Below, piece after piece: positions 5,165 through 12,888 of a DNA stretch of 14,636 nucleotides. The position numbers and the translations under genes were made by a program. The stretch lies in assembly GCA_964639075.1 (NCBI GenBank), contig CAZXCB010000071.1:1-14636 (forward strand), given 5' to 3'. Position 1 is the first letter of the stretch. Every line of letters begins with the position of its first letter. The DNA comes from JAENVU01 sp964639075. Lineage in GTDB: Bacteria; Actinomycetota; Acidimicrobiia; IMCC26256; JAENVU01. Under the pieces are notes generated by a model. The model ran no database searches. It was not told where the DNA came from and saw nothing but the letters and a program-made list of their open reading frames with translations.

Positions 5165-7993
5165 TCAGTCGTCGTCGTGGATGGTGAGGACGGAGGCGGA
5201 GTCGGCGATCGTGGCGTGCACCGGGTCGTCGATCGTGACCAACAGGCCTTCGGGCCGCTCGTGGGCGGCGTCGCCGAGGACGACGACCGCGATCCTGGCC
5301 CGTGTCCTGCCGGCCGGGATCACGAGCGTCCCCGTGGTGTCGACGAAGTCGCGCCCCGCGCGCGCGGTGTACTGGTGGGTGGCGAAGCGCACCGAGACCG
5401 GACGTCCCGACGGCGCGTTCAAGGTCACCGGGACCAGCGCGAACTGCAGGCCGTCGGTCTCGCGCACCGTGGTGCCGCCCACGCGGACGGCCGGCGGCGG
5501 GTCGTCGTCGCGGATGGTGACACGGCCCTCCGGACCCACGGTCGCGCCGAAGGGGTAGGAGAGCCGGATCGGGAACCATTCGTCGGCTTCGTCGGTGGTG
5601 TCACCGACTATGTCGACGCGCACCGTGACCCGGGTCTGGCCGGGAAGGAACTCCACGACGTCGTCGACCACGGTGCGGTAGTCGAGTGTGCCGGTCGCGG
5701 TCCCGTCCGTCGCCGTCTGCCAGTGCACGCGTACGACGTGGTCGGTAGGAGCAGAGAGCACGAGGTCGACCTTGGTGCTGTGACTCGTACCGGTCGGCTC
5801 GGTGATCGATCGCGAGACGGCGGAGACCGCCGGTGTGGGACCCGACTCGGGTCGGAAGGTCACCGGGGTGCGCGCGGACTCCGAGTAGTCGTTGAGATTG
5901 ACGGCCGCGAGCACGCAGGTGCTCGGCGCGGCGCTGCAATCGACGGCACCGTGGCCGGTGGTCAGATGGGCGCGCACGGCGTAGGTGTGCGTGAAGGCGC
6001 CGGAGGCGTCGTCGGTGAACCACGTGGGATTCGTGATCTCGCAATCCAGCAGCGAGAACGTCGTACCGGCCTTGCACATCGCCAGACCGATCCGCGTGCT
6101 CGGAGCGAACCCCGATCCGGTCACCGTCACCGTCTGCCCGTCGGTCAGGTCCGTCGACGGTGTGACGGTCATCGGCGGGTCCGGCGGTGGGAGGGCGGTG
6201 GGATCGAATCCCAGGTCCACCTGCGCGGTCTCGGTCGTGTCCGGCGGGAACCCCCCGGTCGTCGCGCGCAGCACGCAGGTCCCCACCGCGGTCGAGCAGT
6301 CGGTGCCGCTCAGGATGCCGGTGCTGATCACCTTCCGGACGGTCACCGTGGTGTCGATCCGGCCGCTCGCATCGGAACGGGCCTGGACGGCGCCGACGCA
6401 CACCTGGGTGCCGAACTGCGTGAGCCGACTCTCGCACTGGGTCAGGCTGACGGAGCTGTCCGGGACGAAGCCCGCGCCGCGGACGGACACGGTCTGGCGC
6501 ACGGCGAGGTCACGCGACGGGGTCACCGTCATCGTCGGCGGAGGTGGGATCGGCGCACTCGGGTCGAACGTGATCGGCGCGGTGAGGGCCAGGCCCCCGG
6601 CCGTCGGGCGGAGGCTCACGCTGCAGGTGATCCCGGCGGCCGTGCAGTCGTAGCGGAAGGAGGTGATCCCCAGCTCGCTCACCGTGAAGGAGGTGAGGCG
6701 GCGCCGGAACGGGACGGCGAGGTCGAGGTTCCCGGAGCCGTCCGAGGTGCCCCGCGCCGTCGCGCCGCAGGCGGGCTGGGCGAGACCGGTGGCGCACTCG
6801 ACCGCGTCGTACGACGTGTTCGGCACGAGATGCCGACCGTGCACGGTCGTCGTTCCGCGGAAGGGCAGCGCGGTGTCCGGATCCACGGTCATCGACGGAA
6901 GGGGAACGCCGGGATCGAACGTGATCACCGTGCTCGCCACCGAGCCGGACGCGAGGCCCCGGAGCGACACCCCGCAGCGCACGCCGGCCGCAGCGCAGTC
7001 GGTCGGGGGCTGGCCGTATCGGCTCAGCAGTCGGTGCAGCGTCGCCGGACCGCTCACGGTGCCGGCCGAGTCGGCGGAGAGGGCGAACAGCACGACGCAC
7101 GGCCCGAAAACGGAGTCGAGGACGCACTCCGTGGCGTCGACCCGCTCGTTCGGCGCGAAGTGACTCCCGGTGACCAGCGCGGGCGCGTCGACGGGCAGGT
7201 TCGAATGGGGCGTGACCGAGATGGTGGGGAGCGGCTCGTAGGGCGCGGTGGGGTCGAACGAGATCCGAGCCGTCAGGTTGGCCACCGGCGTGTTGGGCGA
7301 CTCGGCGTAGAGGACGCACGGGATCGCCGCGCAGTCGATCGGCGTGATGTCGCGGCCGGTGATGAAGCGCCGGACCTCGTAGTCGAGCGCGAACGAGCCG
7401 ACGTCGTCGGGCTCGGGCTCCGCCGAGGCCGCGCGACACGTCGCGTGGCTGAGCGCGCACTGGGAGACGGTGGTGTAACCCTCGAAGCCGGTGCCGGTCA
7501 CGTGGACCGTGTCGTGGTCCGCCAGCGCGGTCGCCGGGCTCACCCGGAACGTCTGCGGGGGTAGTACCGGTTGGGTCGGGTCGAACGTGACGCGGGCGGT
7601 GGCGGTCACGGTGCTCGCGCCCACCACCTGGGATGCCCGGATGAAGCACCCCTCGCTGCGGCAGTCCGACGGATTGCCAGCCGCGTCGACGGTGCGGAAC
7701 TCCGCGAAGGTGTCGACCTCGAGGTGGCCGGTGCCGTCGACCCTTCCGTTGCTCCCGAAGCGGCAGCGCGGGTTGTGGTCCGGGCACCACTCGATCGTCA
7801 CGATGCTACCGGCGCCGAAGCCCGACCCGGTCACCGTCACCGTGTCCTCCTGGAGGAGGTTGGTGCTCGGCGTCGCGGTGATCGACGGGGTGACCCCACT
7901 CGCTTCCGGCACGGCGGTCGGCGGCAGCAGGATCCCGAGCGCGATCGCGAAGCCGCACGCGGTGGCGAGCCGTCGCCGGGCGCCGTTGCTCAT
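5165..7993 (-). CDS. Secreted protein with six neocarzinostatin-like repeats and two Calx-beta domains
   Basis: This 942-residue protein has an N-terminal signal peptide (basic MSNGARRR, hydrophobic 9-28, likely cleavage near 32). Six tandem repeats of about 100-110 residues follow, at roughly 37-138, 148-248, 257-361, 367-478, 487-598 and 607-713. Each opens with a V-x-P-x-x-x-L stretch and V-T-G-x-x-F, and closes with an FDP- or FRP-type linker. Each has exactly four cysteines in two close pairs, for example C70/C77 with C111/C116 and C640/C651 with C686/C693, the disulfide pattern of the neocarzinostatin fold. Two Calx-beta domains follow (about 723-830 and 836-942), each ending in the calcium-type DDD motif. 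The chain ends there with no sorting signal or membrane anchor, so it is probably secreted or held non-covalently. A role in adhesion or ligand binding is inference. A strong Shine-Dalgarno (GGGGGGAGGG, 7998-8007) precedes the ATG. Confidence 0.85.
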   Translation of the reverse strand: MSNGARRRLATACGFAIALGILLPPTAVPEASGVTPSITATPSTNLLQEDTVTVTGSGFGAGSIVTIEWCPDHNPRCRFGSNGRVDGTGHLEVDTFAEFRTVDAAGNPSDCRSEGCFIRASQVVGASTVTATARVTFDPTQPVLPPQTFRVSPATALADHDTVHVTGTGFEGYTTVSQCALSHATCRAASAEPEPDDVGSFALDYEVRRFITGRDITPIDCAAIPCVLYAESPNTPVANLTARISFDPTAPYEPLPTISVTPHSNLPVDAPALVTGSHFAPNERVDATECVLDSVFGPCVVLFALSADSAGTVSGPATLHRLLSRYGQPPTDCAAAGVRCGVSLRGLASGSVASTVITFDPGVPLPSMTVDPDTALPFRGTTTVHGRHLVPNTSYDAVECATGLAQPACGATARGTSDGSGNLDLAVPFRRRLTSFTVSELGITSFRYDCTAAGITCSVSLRPTAGGLALTAPITFDPSAPIPPPPTMTVTPSRDLAVRQTVSVRGAGFVPDSSVSLTQCESRLTQFGTQVCVGAVQARSDASGRIDTTVTVRKVISTGILSGTDCSTAVGTCVLRATTGGFPPDTTETAQVDLGFDPTALPPPDPPMTVTPSTDLTDGQTVTVTGSGFAPSTRIGLAMCKAGTTFSLLDCEITNPTWFTDDASGAFTHTYAVRAHLTTGHGAVDCSAAPSTCVLAAVNLNDYSESARTPVTFRPESGPTPAVSAVSRSITEPTGTSHSTKVDLVLSAPTDHVVRVHWQTATDGTATGTLDYRTVVDDVVEFLPGQTRVTVRVDIVGDTTDEADEWFPIRLSYPFGATVGPEGRVTIRDDDPPPAVRVGGTTVRETDGLQFALVPVTLNAPSGRPVSVRFATHQYTARAGRDFVDTTGTLVIPAGRTRARIAVVVLGDAAHERPEGLLVTIDDPVHATIADSASVLTIHDDD

Positions 7994-8017
7994 GCTGCCC
8001 TCCCCCCGAGTGTCGGG

Positions 8018-8045
8018 ACCCTAGTGCGGCGCCGCGAGGCCCAAG
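8018..8045 (-). promoter_or_regulatory. Predicted promoter of the repeat-domain secreted protein
   Basis: On the minus strand a -10-like TAGGGT (8018-8023) is preceded by a 16-bp spacer and a weak -35-like CTTGGG (8040-8045). It would give a short leader of under 20 nt containing the Shine-Dalgarno. Confidence 0.4.
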
Positions 8046-8054
8046 CGGGTCGGG

Positions 8055-8084
8055 TTGACCCGGGAGCGACGCGTCGGCTCAGAT
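8055..8084 (+). promoter_or_regulatory. Predicted promoter of the P450-ferredoxin pair
   Basis: A good -35-like TTGACC (8055-8060), an 18-bp spacer and an imperfect -10-like TCAGAT (8079-8084) lie upstream of the P450 ribosome site GGGAGG (8097-8102). The -35 is flanked by 5-bp inverted arms (CGGGT/ACCCG), a possible but weak operator. Confidence 0.42.
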
Positions 8085-8109
8085 CGGCGCCTCCCCGGGA
8101 GGTGGTGCG

Positions 8110-9294
8110 ATGAGCGACGCGACCGAGGCCCCGAGTCTGGGCTGGTCAGGTGCCGAGTTCGACCAGGAGGCCGCGGCCCGTCCGCAGCAGTTCTACCCGG
8201 CGATGCGCGAGCTCGGCGTCGTGCCGATGGACGAGATGTGGCTGATCACGCGCCACGAGGACGTCATGTGGGCGCTGCGGAACCCGGATGTGTTCTCGTC
8301 GAGCATGGACGCGATCGACATCGGCAACGTGCGGCCGCTGATCCCTCTCCAGATCGATCCGCCCGACCACGTGAAGTTCCGGCGGCTCCTCGACCCGCTG
8401 TTCGCGCCGCGGGAGGTGGAGAAGCTCGAGGCCGCCGTGCGCGCGCTGGTGAACGACCTCATCGACGAGTTCGCGGCCGCCGGGCGCTGCGAGTTCAACG
8501 CCGCGGTCGCGATCCCGCTGCCGTGCACCGTGTTCCTGCGACTCATGGGACTGCCGCTCGAGGATCTCGACCTGTTCCTGCGCTTCAAGGACGGGATCAT
8601 CCGTCCCCAGGCGCCCGACATGCAGGCGCGCAGTGCGGCCGCGCGTGCGACGGGTCAGGAGATCTACGCGTACTTCGAGCAGGTGATCGCCGAGCGGCGC
8701 GAGCGGCCGGAGGACGATCTGCTGTCGGGGTTCATCGCCGCCGAGGTCGACGGCGAGCGGCTCACGACCGAGGACATCCTCGACATCTCGTACCTGTTCC
8801 TGCTGGCCGGGCTCGACACCGTCACGGCCACGCTCGGCTGCGCAGTGTCGTACCTCGCCCAGCATCCCGACCGCCAGCAGATGCTCCGGGACGACCCGGC
8901 CACGATCCCCGGCGCGGTCGAGGAGCTGCTCCGGTGGGAGACGCCGGTACCGGGCGTGCCGCGGATCGCGACCCGTGACGTCGACATCGCCGGGACCACG
9001 ATCCCGGCCGGCACGTCGGTCACGTGCCTGCTCGCGTCGGCGAACACCGACGGCAGCGAGTTCGAGGATCCCGAGACCGTCGACTTCGACCGGCCGGCGA
9101 ACCGACACCTCGCGTTCGGCGGCGGCGTGCACCGCTGCCTCGGCTCGCATCTCGCGCGGCTCGAGATGCGCGTCGCGCTCGAGGAGCTGCACCGCCGCGT
9201 CCCGGCGTACCGGATCCCCGACGGCGAGACGCCGATCTACTCCATGGGCATCCGCGCGGTGGAGCACCTGCCGCTCGTCTGGGACCCCTCCTGA
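8110..9294 (+). CDS. Cytochrome P450 monooxygenase
   Basis: This 394-residue soluble bacterial-class P450 has every expected motif. The heme loop is FGGGVHRCLGSHLARLE with the thiolate ligand Cys343; the I-helix oxygen-activation motif is LLAGLDTVTA (Ala233, Gly234, Asp236, Thr237); the K-helix ExxR is Glu272-Arg275; and the C-helix block is HVKFRRLLDPLF. There is no transmembrane anchor. It needs two electrons from a ferredoxin, and the next gene, overlapping its stop codon as TGATG, supplies one. No ferredoxin reductase is in the window. The sequence does not fix the substrate; actinobacterial relatives include steroid, terpene and fatty-acid hydroxylases, and the lipid genes nearby make a hydrophobic substrate plausible but unproven. 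Confidence 0.95.
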   Translation: MSDATEAPSLGWSGAEFDQEAAARPQQFYPAMRELGVVPMDEMWLITRHEDVMWALRNPDVFSSSMDAIDIGNVRPLIPLQIDPPDHVKFRRLLDPLFAPREVEKLEAAVRALVNDLIDEFAAAGRCEFNAAVAIPLPCTVFLRLMGLPLEDLDLFLRFKDGIIRPQAPDMQARSAAARATGQEIYAYFEQVIAERRERPEDDLLSGFIAAEVDGERLTTEDILDISYLFLLAGLDTVTATLGCAVSYLAQHPDRQQMLRDDPATIPGAVEELLRWETPVPGVPRIATRDVDIAGTTIPAGTSVTCLLASANTDGSEFEDPETVDFDRPANRHLAFGGGVHRCLGSHLARLEMRVALEELHRRVPAYRIPDGETPIYSMGIRAVEHLPLVWDPS

Positions 9295-9491
9295 TGCGTG
9301 TCCGCGTCGACGCCGCGGTGTGCACCGGCCACGGTCGCTGCTACTCGCTCGCTCCCGAGGTCTTCGGCGCCGACGACGTCGGCCACTGCGAGATCCTCGT
9401 CCCGGACGGCGACGTTCCCGAGACGTTGGAGGAGCAGGCCCGCATCGGCGCCGACAACTGCCCCGAACGCGCCCTCACCCTGGCCGAATAG
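9294..9491 (+). CDS. Atypical [3Fe-4S]-type ferredoxin, P450 partner
   Basis: This 65-residue ferredoxin starts at the ATG sharing one base with the P450 stop, so translation is coupled. The cluster ligands are CTGHGRC (Cys10, Cys16) and a distal CP (Cys56, Pro57). His13 sits where a 4Fe-4S ferredoxin would have its second cysteine. This is the CxxXxxC...CP pattern of actinobacterial P450-linked ferredoxins, which usually bind a 3Fe-4S cluster. Cys32 is an extra cysteine. Its role is to carry electrons from an unidentified reductase to the upstream P450. A longer in-frame reading upstream lies inside the P450 gene and has no ferredoxin character. Confidence 0.93.
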   Translation: MRVRVDAAVCTGHGRCYSLAPEVFGADDVGHCEILVPDGDVPETLEEQARIGADNCPERALTLAE

Positions 9492-9507
9492 GCCGCGACG
9501 GCGGCCT
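9490..9507 (+). terminator. Hairpin terminator after the ferredoxin
   Basis: A perfect 7-bp GC-rich stem (AGGCCGC with GCGGCCT) and a GACG loop overlap the TAG stop codon of the ferredoxin. No T tract follows. Confidence 0.6.
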
Positions 9508-9530
9508 CACGCGGGTGTCCCGCTCGCCCG

Positions 9531-9583
9531 GCGTTCAATGGACGCCTCGCACCGGATTCGGTGGCTCGACGTCCATCGAACGC
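9531..9583. repeat. Long imperfect inverted repeat between convergent genes
   Basis: Arms GCGTTCAATGGACG (9531-9544) and CGTCCATCGAACGC (9570-9583) pair at 13 of 14 positions. A second 5-bp stem (CACCG 9550-9554, CGGTG 9559-9563, loop GATT) sits centrally inside the loop. It lies in the 123-bp gap between the ferredoxin and the convergent ABC operon and probably helps terminate both. The rest of that gap shows nothing else. Confidence 0.6.
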
Positions 9584-9614
9584 GTCTGACGTCGTCGCTC
9601 CATCGCGCGGTCGG

Positions 9615-10313
9615 TCAGGCGTCGTCGGGGTCGGGCATCGGGCCGTGGCGCATCACCGCGACCCGGCGGGCCATGAGGAAGCGGGCGAGCACGAACAGCG
9701 CGATGCCGTAGAGGCAGGTCACGAGCAGGGGCCATGCGACCGGACCGGTGGTCGTGAGGCTCGATCGGATCAGCTCCTCGGGGCCGTGGAACGGCAGCAG
9801 CCGCGAGACGAGCGAGTCGGCGCTCGTCGCGAGCTGGAGGCCGACGACACCGATGAGCACGAGCGTCCCCTCGAGCTCGCGCGGGACCGCCGCGCCCACC
9901 GCGAGCCCGAACGGGATCGACTCGAGCGCGACGGCGGCGACGCCGACGAAGGTGAGCCACGGGCGGGCGGGTGCGGAGACCGCGGTCATGAGCCCGCTGA
10001 ACGCGACGCCGATCGCGAGACCCAGCGGGCCGAGGAAGGCGAGCCGACCGAGAAGCAGCTCGTGAGGCCGGTAGCCCGCGAGGACGAGCCGCTGGTCGAC
10101 CTCGTTCGCCGACAGGACCGAGAAGAGGGTGGCACCCGAGACGGCGAACGCCATGCCGACGCCACCGGCCACGATCGAGTCGTCGCCGTTGCCGACCGAT
10201 GCGAGATAGAAGCTGAGCGGCAGCGCGATCAGCAGGCCGAGCGCGACGTGCCGTCGGGTCAGGTCGCGGCCGTGCATCTCGGCCATCATCGTGACGCGGC
10301 GCAGTGAGCTCAT
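9615..10313 (-). CDS. ABC-2-type transporter membrane subunit
   Basis: This 232-residue integral membrane protein has six predicted helices (about 22-40, 47-68, 87-111, 118-142, 147-165 and 190-213) and a short basic N-terminus, the topology of ABC-2 exporter subunits. LVLAGYRPHELLLGRL (77-91) resembles the cytoplasmic coupling region. Its ATG overlaps the stop of the ATPase gene by 4 nt and has GGAGG 8 nt upstream inside that gene, so the two are made together as an exporter. The cargo is unknown. It is the last gene of the four-gene minus-strand operon. Confidence 0.72.
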   Translation of the reverse strand: MSSLRRVTMMAEMHGRDLTRRHVALGLLIALPLSFYLASVGNGDDSIVAGGVGMAFAVSGATLFSVLSANEVDQRLVLAGYRPHELLLGRLAFLGPLGLAIGVAFSGLMTAVSAPARPWLTFVGVAAVALESIPFGLAVGAAVPRELEGTLVLIGVVGLQLATSADSLVSRLLPFHGPEELIRSSLTTTGPVAWPLLVTCLYGIALFVLARFLMARRVAVMRHGPMPDPDDA

Positions 10314-10954
10314 CGCGCGGCCTCCTCGCGACGCGCCGACGGATGCGACGGGAGCTCCACGATCCGGTCGACGCGGTCGAGCTCGGCGAGCATGTGGGTC
10401 ACCACCACGACGGCCTTGCCCGCGTCACGCCAGGTCCGGCAGTGGTCCCAGAAGTTCACGTAGGTGCCGTGGTCGAATCCCTGGTACGGCTCGTCGAGCA
10501 GCAGGACGGCCGGGTCGGCCAGCAGCGCGAGCGCGAGGTTGAGCTTCTGGCGGGTCCCACCCGACAGGTCGCGCGTGACCTCGCGACTGCCCACCGGGAA
10601 CCCGAATTCCTCGAGGATCGCGTGGCCGCGTCGGAGCGACTCGGCGCGGTCGATGCCGGCGCCGCGCCCGAACATCACGAGGTGGTCGTCGGTGGTGAGC
10701 AGCTCGAAGACACCGGGGACCTGCGGGCAGTACCCGATGCGACCTCCGACGGTGATCGTCCCGGCGTCGGCGCGCACGAGTCCGGCGCACACGCGCATCA
10801 GCGTGGTCTTGCCGGCGCCGTTCTCGCCCGTCAGCGCGACGACCTCGGTGCCGTGCACCGTGAGGCCCACCGCGTCGAGCACGGTGCGGCCGCCGAACCG
10901 CTTCGTCACGCCGCGCGCGACCAACGCCGCCGTCTCGTCGCGCCCACGGCTCAC
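10310..10954 (-). CDS. ABC transporter ATPase (ABC-2/CcmA-like)
   Basis: This complete 214-residue nucleotide-binding domain has Walker A GENGAGKT (43-50), Q-loop YCPQ (Gln78), signature LSGGTRQK (130-137), Walker B VLLLDE (150-155) and the switch His187 (VVTHM). The GENGAGKTT Walker A and the YCPQ Q-loop are typical of ATPases serving ABC-2-type exporters, and the downstream overlapping membrane gene is its evident partner. It starts at a GTG overlapping the previous ATPase gene by 4 nt (GTGA). At 214 residues it lacks the C-terminal extension seen in some family members. Confidence 0.9.
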   Translation of the reverse strand: MSRGRDETAALVARGVTKRFGGRTVLDAVGLTVHGTEVVALTGENGAGKTTLMRVCAGLVRADAGTITVGGRIGYCPQVPGVFELLTTDDHLVMFGRGAGIDRAESLRRGHAILEEFGFPVGSREVTRDLSGGTRQKLNLALALLADPAVLLLDEPYQGFDHGTYVNFWDHCRTWRDAGKAVVVVTHMLAELDRVDRIVELPSHPSARREEAAR

Positions 10955-11637
10955 GGTGCACCCGGGACGGTCCGACCGTCGACGACCTCGATGACGCGGT
11001 CGGCACGTCGGTTCAGTCGCTCGTCGTGACTCACCGCGAGCACCGTCGTCCCGCCCGCGACGAGCTCGGCGAAGATCGCGAGGACGAGATCGGCGGAGGC
11101 CTCGTCGAGGCTCCCGGTCGGCTCGTCGGCGAGCAGCACCGACGGTTCGTTCGCGAGCGCGCGTGCGACGGCCACGCGCTGGCGCTCGCCGCCCGACATC
11201 GTCGCGGGGTGGTCCTCCGCCCGGTCCGCGAGGTCGAGCCGTTCGAGCAACTCGGTGGCCCGCGCGATCCGGCGCCGCCGGCCGTGGCGGGTGCCGAACA
11301 TCGCGGCCTCGACGTTCTCTCGGGCGGTGAGCCGCGGGATGAGGTTGTGGAGCTGGAAGATGATGCCGACGCTCTCCCGCCGGAACCGGCTCAGGTACCC
11401 GACGTGGTGGCCGAGCCGGTGGCCCGCGACCGTGAGCTCGCCCGAGTCGGCGGGCTCGAGCGCGGCGAGCAGGTGCAGGAGCGTCGACTTGCCCGAGCCG
11501 GACGGTCCGACGAGCACCGCGAACTCACCGACCGCGACCGCCAGGTCGATGCCGGCGAGCACGTCGAGGTGTCCGTACCGCTTGGTCGTGCCCCGGGCCA
11601 GGATCGCGGGCCCGGCGCCGCCCCGGTCGCTACTCAC
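10951..11637 (-). CDS. ABC transporter ATPase of the LolD/MacB type
   Basis: This complete 228-residue domain has Walker A GPSGSGKS (44-51), a Q-loop in IIFQLHNLIP (Gln95), signature MSGGERQRVAVARALANEP (147-165), Walker B VLLADE followed by PTGSLD, and switch His204. FQxxNLIPxLTxxENVE and ADEPTGSLD are diagnostic of the LolD/FtsE/MacB ATPase group that drives FtsX-type permeases. The upstream gene, overlapping by 8 nt, is just such a permease. In Gram-positive bacteria such pairs export peptides or lipids or sense cell-envelope antimicrobials; no specific role can be assigned. It starts with GTG. Confidence 0.92.
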   Translation of the reverse strand: MSSDRGGAGPAILARGTTKRYGHLDVLAGIDLAVAVGEFAVLVGPSGSGKSTLLHLLAALEPADSGELTVAGHRLGHHVGYLSRFRRESVGIIFQLHNLIPRLTARENVEAAMFGTRHGRRRRIARATELLERLDLADRAEDHPATMSGGERQRVAVARALANEPSVLLADEPTGSLDEASADLVLAIFAELVAGGTTVLAVSHDERLNRRADRVIEVVDGRTVPGAP

Positions 11638-12748
11638 GGCGCACCGCCTTGAGCGGAGCGACGAACGCGGCCCGCATCGCCGGGTACAACGCGCCGAGAA
11701 AGGCCACGATCATCGCGAACACGAGCGCGCGGACGAAGACGCCGGACTCATAGCTCGGCACGAAGATCCCGCGCAGCTGGCGCAGGTGCTGGAGGACGTT
11801 GACGACGATCCAGCCCATGAGGAGCCCGAGGAAGGCACCGGCGATGCTCACGACGATCACCTCGCCGAGGACGAGCGCGATCACCCGCACGCGGCTCCAG
11901 CCGATCGAGCGGTAGATGCCGAACTCGCGGATCCTCTCGAAGAACGACAGCAGCGACGTGTTGAGCACGCCGGTGATCGCGATCAGCGCGGCAAGGATCG
12001 ACCCCCCCGTGTTCGCCGCGGAGATCAGGGTCAGGTTGCGGTCGGCGCGCCCGTAGTCCTGGGCGGTCTCGATCGTCGTGAGCTGGGGGAAGCGGTCCTC
12101 GATCGCGGCGCGCACCTTCGCGGTCGGGGTGACCGGGTCGACCTGGACGAACCCGAGCGACACCTGGCCGGAGAGCCGGTTCATGCCCTGCAGGTTCCCG
12201 AGCGGGAACATCACCGTGCTGTTGCCGAACGAGACGTTGGTCCGGTAGACGCCCGTCACGGTGTAGCGGTGGTCGCCGATCTCGACGGTGTCGCCGACCT
12301 GCTTGCCGATGTTCTCCGCGAAGACGTAGCCGAGCATCACCTCGTCGTTCGCGTCGGCCGTGTAGCTCCGGCCCCTGAGGATGTCGACCCCGAACGGCCC
12401 CTGCTCGGCAGGGTCGAGGCCGACCTCGATCAGCAGCGGGTTGTCGGCGTCGTACGAGTCGGTCGAGAGCAGCGCCCCGATCGCGCGCCTCACGCCCGGC
12501 AACCGGTCGATGGCGGCGATGTCCTCCTCGCTGATCGTGCTGTTGATGAGGTCGTCGGCGTGCTTCTGGGCGACGGTGAAGTCGGCCTTTCCCACGTGGA
12601 GGAGCTGGGTCGCGGTGAGCTTCAGGCTCGTGGTGAGCACACCGAGCGCCACGACGGCGGTCACGGCGATCGCCACCGCGAAGGCGGTGAGCGCCGCCCG
12701 GAGGGGCCGGCTGCGGATCTGGCGGAAGGTCAGGCCGATGAAGGTCAC
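11630..12748 (-). CDS. MacB/FtsX-type ABC transporter permease
   Basis: This 372-residue protein has the MacB layout: one N-terminal helix (about 17-39), a large extracytoplasmic core domain (about 40-243) and three C-terminal helices (about 245-268, 288-318, 336-356). FFERIREFGIYRSIGWSRVRV (269-289) is the conserved FtsX coupling segment, and P..AL.AVRRE closes the chain. I chose the GTG at 12748 because homologues begin just before the first helix (VTFIGLTFRQIRSRPLRAAL). The frame stays open 58 codons further upstream, but that part looks non-coding, and no clear Shine-Dalgarno supports either start. It is the first gene of the four-gene operon; its ATPase follows with an 8-nt overlap. Mechanotransmission rather than classical transport is likely, as in other MacB-type systems. 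Confidence 0.85.
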   Translation of the reverse strand: MTFIGLTFRQIRSRPLRAALTAFAVAIAVTAVVALGVLTTSLKLTATQLLHVGKADFTVAQKHADDLINSTISEEDIAAIDRLPGVRRAIGALLSTDSYDADNPLLIEVGLDPAEQGPFGVDILRGRSYTADANDEVMLGYVFAENIGKQVGDTVEIGDHRYTVTGVYRTNVSFGNSTVMFPLGNLQGMNRLSGQVSLGFVQVDPVTPTAKVRAAIEDRFPQLTTIETAQDYGRADRNLTLISAANTGGSILAALIAITGVLNTSLLSFFERIREFGIYRSIGWSRVRVIALVLGEVIVVSIAGAFLGLLMGWIVVNVLQHLRQLRGIFVPSYESGVFVRALVFAMIVAFLGALYPAMRAAFVAPLKAVRRE

Positions 12749-12860
12749 TGGGATGCGCCCGCGGTCGGCCGAGCCATGGGCGTGATCGTCGCAGCCGACG
12801 GGCGCGCCCACCAGGGACCAAGGTCGGGACCGATCGGCCCGGTGCTCGGACCGTCCCGCA

Positions 12861-12884
12861 TACGCTCCGCCCGGACGAAGGGGG
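12861..12884 (+). promoter_or_regulatory. Predicted -10 and ribosome site of the selenoprotein operon
   Basis: A -10-like TACGCT (12861-12866) lies in the 140-bp gap between the divergent MacB-type permease and selenoprotein genes, followed by a strong Shine-Dalgarno AAGGGGG (12878-12884) four bases before the ATG at 12889. No convincing -35 is seen. The same AAGGGGGAAC motif precedes the lipoprotein at 484. Confidence 0.45.
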
Positions 12885-12888
12885 AACG

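Noticed and set aside
4565..7564. A 999-codon open frame on the plus strand
   Set aside because: It overlaps the TIM-barrel gene in another frame and is antisense to the repeat protein; it has no family motif and is rich in Arg and Gly, so it is a shadow of the real genes.
7571..8113. A 180-codon plus-strand frame ending at the P450 start
   Set aside because: It is antisense to the signal peptide and first repeat of the secreted protein, and the P450 has its own ribosome site and promoter-like sequence.
9024..9293. Upstream extension of the ferredoxin frame inside the P450 gene
   Set aside because: The extension is Arg-rich shadow sequence; the ferredoxin begins naturally at the ATG in TGATG.
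12825..12858. Inverted arms CGGGAC/GTCCCG upstream of the selenoprotein -10
   Set aside because: Six-base GC arms with a 22-bp centre are frequent by chance at this GC content, and no second copy was seen.
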